A program made the position numbers and the translations under genes. 64,000 nucleotides of DNA from Caecitellus pseudoparvulus (Eukaryota; Bigyra: Bicosoecida). The stretch is from positions 124,001-188,000 of the forward strand of contig CBFFRQ010000096.1 in the NCBI GenBank assembly GCA_965644315.1. Reading direction: 5' to 3'. Below, one piece after another: positions 60,559-64,000 of this stretch. The notes under the pieces were generated by a model. It was not told where the DNA came from. It saw nothing but the letters and a program-made list of their open reading frames with translations, and ran no database searches. The first letter of the stretch is position 1, and each line of letters begins with the position of its first letter.

Positions 60559-63500
60559 ATGGCTCAGCACGATGCGGCCGGCGGCCCAGGCCTGGACGAC
60601 GAGGTGACCCTGGCTGAAACCCTGCGTGCAGCAGTGGAGCTGGACGACGCTGCGACGTTCCAGGAGCTGCTGGCTCGCGTGGACCGGGAGGTGCCTCCCG
60701 CTGACAGGCTGCTGGACTTGGGCCTGGCCTTTGCAGAGGCCCTGCGCATGGGCAAGGAGCCGTTCGTGCACCGCTTCGTGGACAGGGTGCCGGACGTGAA
60801 CGCGCTGATCCATGAGGGGTGCACGCCTCTCGTGTACGCTGCGGGGGGCCCGCCAGTGTCCTCCACCACCTCTGTCGTGCGGGCTTTGGTGGACCGAGGT
60901 GCCGACGTCAATCTCTTGGCGCCTGGCCCGCGCACGACGCCCCTCATGAAGGCATGTGGCGTTGGGAACGTGGAAGTTGCCGAGCTGCTGGTATCTCGGG
61001 GGGGCAGTGTGAGTGTCGCTGGCTGAGGCAGCATACTGACCCTCGGTGGGGGCGGCTCGAGCTGTATTTCCGCAGCCTCTGCGCCTGCACGCCCCCTCAC
61101 GCGCTGGGCGCGCCCCGCTCGCCGCAGGTGAACGCTGACAACGGTGACGGCTGGAGGGCGATCCTTAGCGCCTGTGACGCCGCCTCGCCAGAGTGTGTGC
61201 GCCTGCTCATCAAGCACGGCGCAGAGGTGAACGTCATCTCGAAGCTGAATGATGGCTGGACACCCCTCATGAAAGCGTGCCGCAAGGGCGACGTGGAGAG
61301 CGCCAAGGAGCTCATCAAAGCGGGGGCAGACATCAAAACATGCCCCAAGAACGGATGGGGCGCGTTACTGCAGGTGAGTGGGCCTGCCGCCCGCTGCTGT
61401 GGCCGTGTTCGCTGCCTGGCCTGTGGCCCTGGCGTTGCTGCCTGCGCCTGCTCGCCTGCACTGGCACCCCCCCCCCTCTCCCTGCCCTGCACAGGCATGC
61501 TTCAGCGAGAGCATCGACTGCGTGAAGCTGCTCATCGCCCACGGCGGGGACGTGAATGCGTGGACTGACCCTGACGCTGGCATTTCGCCGCTGATGGAGG
61601 TGGCGGCGCGAGGCAACGTGGAGCTGGCGCGGGTGCTGGTGGAGGCGGCCGCCGACGTGAACGCGCGCAACAGCAAGAACGGCTGGGGCGCAGTGCTGGA
61701 GGTGTGTGCCAAGAACAAGGTGGAGTGCCTGCAGCTGCTGCTGGAGCACGACGCAGACCCCAACGTGTGGACGAACCCCCGCACGGGCGTAACGCCGCTG
61801 ATCGAGGCTTGCTCTCGGGGGCACGTCGAGTGCGCAGAGCTGCTGATCCAGTTCCACGCCAACGTCGACGCGCGCAACAGTGAGAATGGCTGGTCGGCGT
61901 GCATGGAGGCGTGCGCCAAGGGGCAGGTGCGGGCGGTGGAGCTGCTCATCAAGTACGGCGCAGATGTGAACAGCGTCACGAAGCAGCCCAATGGGGACTC
62001 CCCCCTCATGACGGCCTGCGGCAAGGGGCACGCCGACGTCGTGAAGGTGTTGCTGGCAGCGCACGCGGACGCCAACAACGGCTCCTCAGACGGCTGGCGC
62101 CCCGTCATCTCAGCCTGCGACAACGGCAACGTGCGCTGCCTGCAGCTGCTGCTGGATGCGGGGGCTGACCTGAACTTCTTCACGAACCAGGAGACAGGCT
62201 TCACGCCCCTCATGAAGGCGTGCTCCAAGGGCAGTGCGGAGTGCGTGCAGGCACTCATCGCCTCGGGCGCCAGCGTGGACGCGGCGAACTTGAAGACGGG
62301 CTGGCGGGCCATGATGAACACGGTGAAGGAGGAGGGGCGGGAGGAGTGCCTGCAGCAGCTGGTGGCGGCGTCAGCAGAGGTGAACTTCACGACGGAGAAC
62401 GCCGACGCGTGGTGCCCCCTGGCCAAAGCCGCCAAGGAGGGGCTGCGGGACGCCGTGCGCATCCTGCTGTCCGCTGGCGCAGACGCCAACCTGACGCACA
62501 AGACGTCAGGCCTGACGGTGCTGATGGAGGCGGCGTCTGCGGGGCACGTGGACGTCGTGCAGGAGTTCATGGCCTTCCGTTCCCGCAACGGCATCGACCT
62601 GGACGGCACCTGCCGCAAGACGGGCAAGACCAGCATGGCCTACGCCGCCGAGCGTGGGCACACGGGCGTCGTGCTGTCCTTGCTCAACGCGGGGGCGGAT
62701 CCGGACATTGGCGCCAAGCGGGGCGTCTGCCCCATGCAGCTGGCAGCCGTGAAGGGGCATGTGGATGTGGTGCAGGAGCTGCTGAGCCGGGGCGTGTCAG
62801 CGCGCCAGGCCATGGACATGCGTGGGTACACGACGCGAGTGCCCACACACGTGCAGACGTGCCTGACCTCTCGAGTGGAAGCGGAGTGTGGCGCGGAGGC
62901 GGACGCCGCCGCCGCCGCCCTCCTGGCTGAGCTGGAGGAGGAGGAGGCGGCCGAGAGCGCCAAGAAGCAGAAGGCGGCCCGCAAGCGCGCCAAGCGCAAG
63001 GAGAAGCGCGAGGCAGAGAAGCACGCTGCTGCCGTGCAGGCGCAGAAGCAGGCCGCCGCCAAGGCGCAGAAGCAGGCCGCTGCTGCAGCTGTCAAGGCGC
63101 GGGCTGCCGCGGCCAAGGCGGCCAAGGCACCGCCGGCCCACACCGCCCAGCCTGCGCCCCAGAAAGCCAAGCCCGCACCGGCACCTGCCCCTGCGCCCTC
63201 TTCCCGGTCCTCTGCAGGCCAAGGCTCGGCGCGCAGTGGGGCGTCGTCCTCCCGCCCCTCGGGAGGGGGTGCTGCCCGGACACGCCAAGCCCCTGCTGCT
63301 GCGCGCACCGACCGCACAACGCCTGGGGCCCAAGCGCAACACGCGACCGCCGCAGCAAGCAGCAGCGGCGGCAGCAGGGGCAGTGGTGCCTCGCGCCAGC
63401 GCAGCTCGGCAGGTGCTGCTGCCACCTCCAGGGGAGGGCCTAGCAGTGCTGGTGGCAGCCGCGGCGCGAGCCGGTCCTCTGGGGGCGCCTCAGGCTCCAG

Positions 63501-64000
63501 AGCAAGCGGCAGCTCTGCCAGCGGCGGTGGTGGCGGTGATGCTCAGCGGAGGCAGGGCAGCCGGCCTGCGGCCGCCTCCACCCGGGATGCAGCGCGGCGG
63601 CAGGGCGGTGGCGTGCGTGCCCCGGCAGCACCCTCCGTGCCCGCTGCCAGCCAGCCAGTGCCCGCTGCCGGGGACGACAGGGCGGACTTCCTCATGGGGC
63701 TGGGCCTGGGCCTGTCGGGGACGCCGCTCATGATGGACCTAGGCAGCGAGCAGGGCCTGCACTCCAGCTCCTCAGCCGCCCCTTCCGCCAGCTCAGGCGG
63801 TGGGGGGGAGCACGGCGCCTATGGCGGCCCGCAGACCTCATCCGGCTTCAGCAGCGGCATGGGCGGGAGTGACGGGTACTCCCTGGGCCTGGGCAGCATG
63901 CAGCTGGGCGGGCAGGGCCAGGGCCACTCCTCTGCGTCTGGCGGGGGGGGCGGCTCCCTCGGCCTGGGCAACGTCCCCAGCTTCGGCGGCTGGCAGGGGG
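60559..64000 (+). CDS. Large ankyrin-repeat protein, MASK/ANKHD1-like layout (cut by window end)
   Basis: Model: join(60559..61008, 61128..61373, 61495..>64000), at least 1067 residues; introns of 119 and 121 bases, phase 0. After ~90 helical residues there are about 15 ankyrin repeats of 33-35 residues (GWTPLMKACRKGDVESAKEL; GISPLMEVAARGNVELARVL; GLTVLMEAASAGHVDVVQEF). Many alternate between a 'xxGWxA' and a 'T/SPLM' type, giving a two-repeat period of ~67 residues. Next comes a charged coiled coil (ELEEEEAAESAKKQKAARKR, then KRKEKREAEKHAAAV), Ala/Lys repeats and a Ser/Gly/Arg-rich disordered tail that runs off the window. Ankyrin array, then charged coil, then low complexity is the order in MASK/ANKHD1 proteins. 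Their KH domain would lie beyond the end if present, so the family call is tentative. Confidence 0.8.

Overview
This is a GC-rich, gene-dense piece of a eukaryotic nuclear genome. About 29 protein genes lie on both strands, roughly one per 2 kb. Most contain 1-5 very short GT-AG introns, usually 60-80 bases, with GTGCGT or GTGAGT donors and CGCAG/CACAG acceptors; exon phases close in nearly all reconstructed models. The gene content points to a compact unicellular alga or related protist. A protein with three AP2-like domains suggests a green-lineage or other algal relationship. Two Tctex-type dynein light chains suggest dynein is present, so perhaps a flagellate. EF-hand fimbrin, calpain, a DD3-3 homologue, an NPC1 N-terminal domain protein and a candidate DASH subunit are typical of deep-branching protists rather than land plants. 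No photosynthesis gene is present, so the lineage is inference only.

Layout. 1-5 kb (mostly minus): a metallo-beta-lactamase hydrolase, a tiny DAD1-like kinetochore protein, and an F-box-like/multi-span membrane protein. 5.6-10.2 kb: an intronless AAA+/bromodomain protein (ATAD2 type). 10.2-17 kb (minus): a triple-AP2 protein, the 60S export adaptor NMD3, and an NPC1-type sterol-binding domain protein. 17-24 kb: a Reeler-EGF-DOMON-cytochrome b561 protein, a calmodulin-like protein and a ubiquitin protease. 23.6-29 kb (minus): three unrecognised proteins, one carrying fourteen 54-bp repeats. 29.7-38.5 kb: fimbrin, an unrecognised triple-repeat protein and SMC5. 38.5-44.3 kb: a Tctex dynein light chain, a LisH-WW protein and DD3-3. 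44.8-54.7 kb: deoxyribose-phosphate aldolase, AFG1-type ATPase, ASCC2, a second dynein light chain, two unrecognised proteins and NF-YC. 55-64 kb: calpain, tubulin cofactor B, a hotdog thioesterase and a large ankyrin protein cut by the window end.

Neighbours are functionally unrelated housekeeping genes, as expected without operons. Recurring themes are chromatin and chromosome handling (ATAD2-like, SMC5, DAD1-like, NF-YC), cytoskeleton (fimbrin, TBCB, two dynein light chains) and ribosome biogenesis/quality control (NMD3, ASCC2). Convergent neighbours often end only 6-40 bases apart, and several of these spacers hold an ATGCAT or TGCATTG motif that may serve 3'-end formation. The most unusual items are a possible 23-base intron, the DAD1-like gene, the triple-AP2 protein, the W-x-GP triple-repeat protein and the 14-unit repeat protein.
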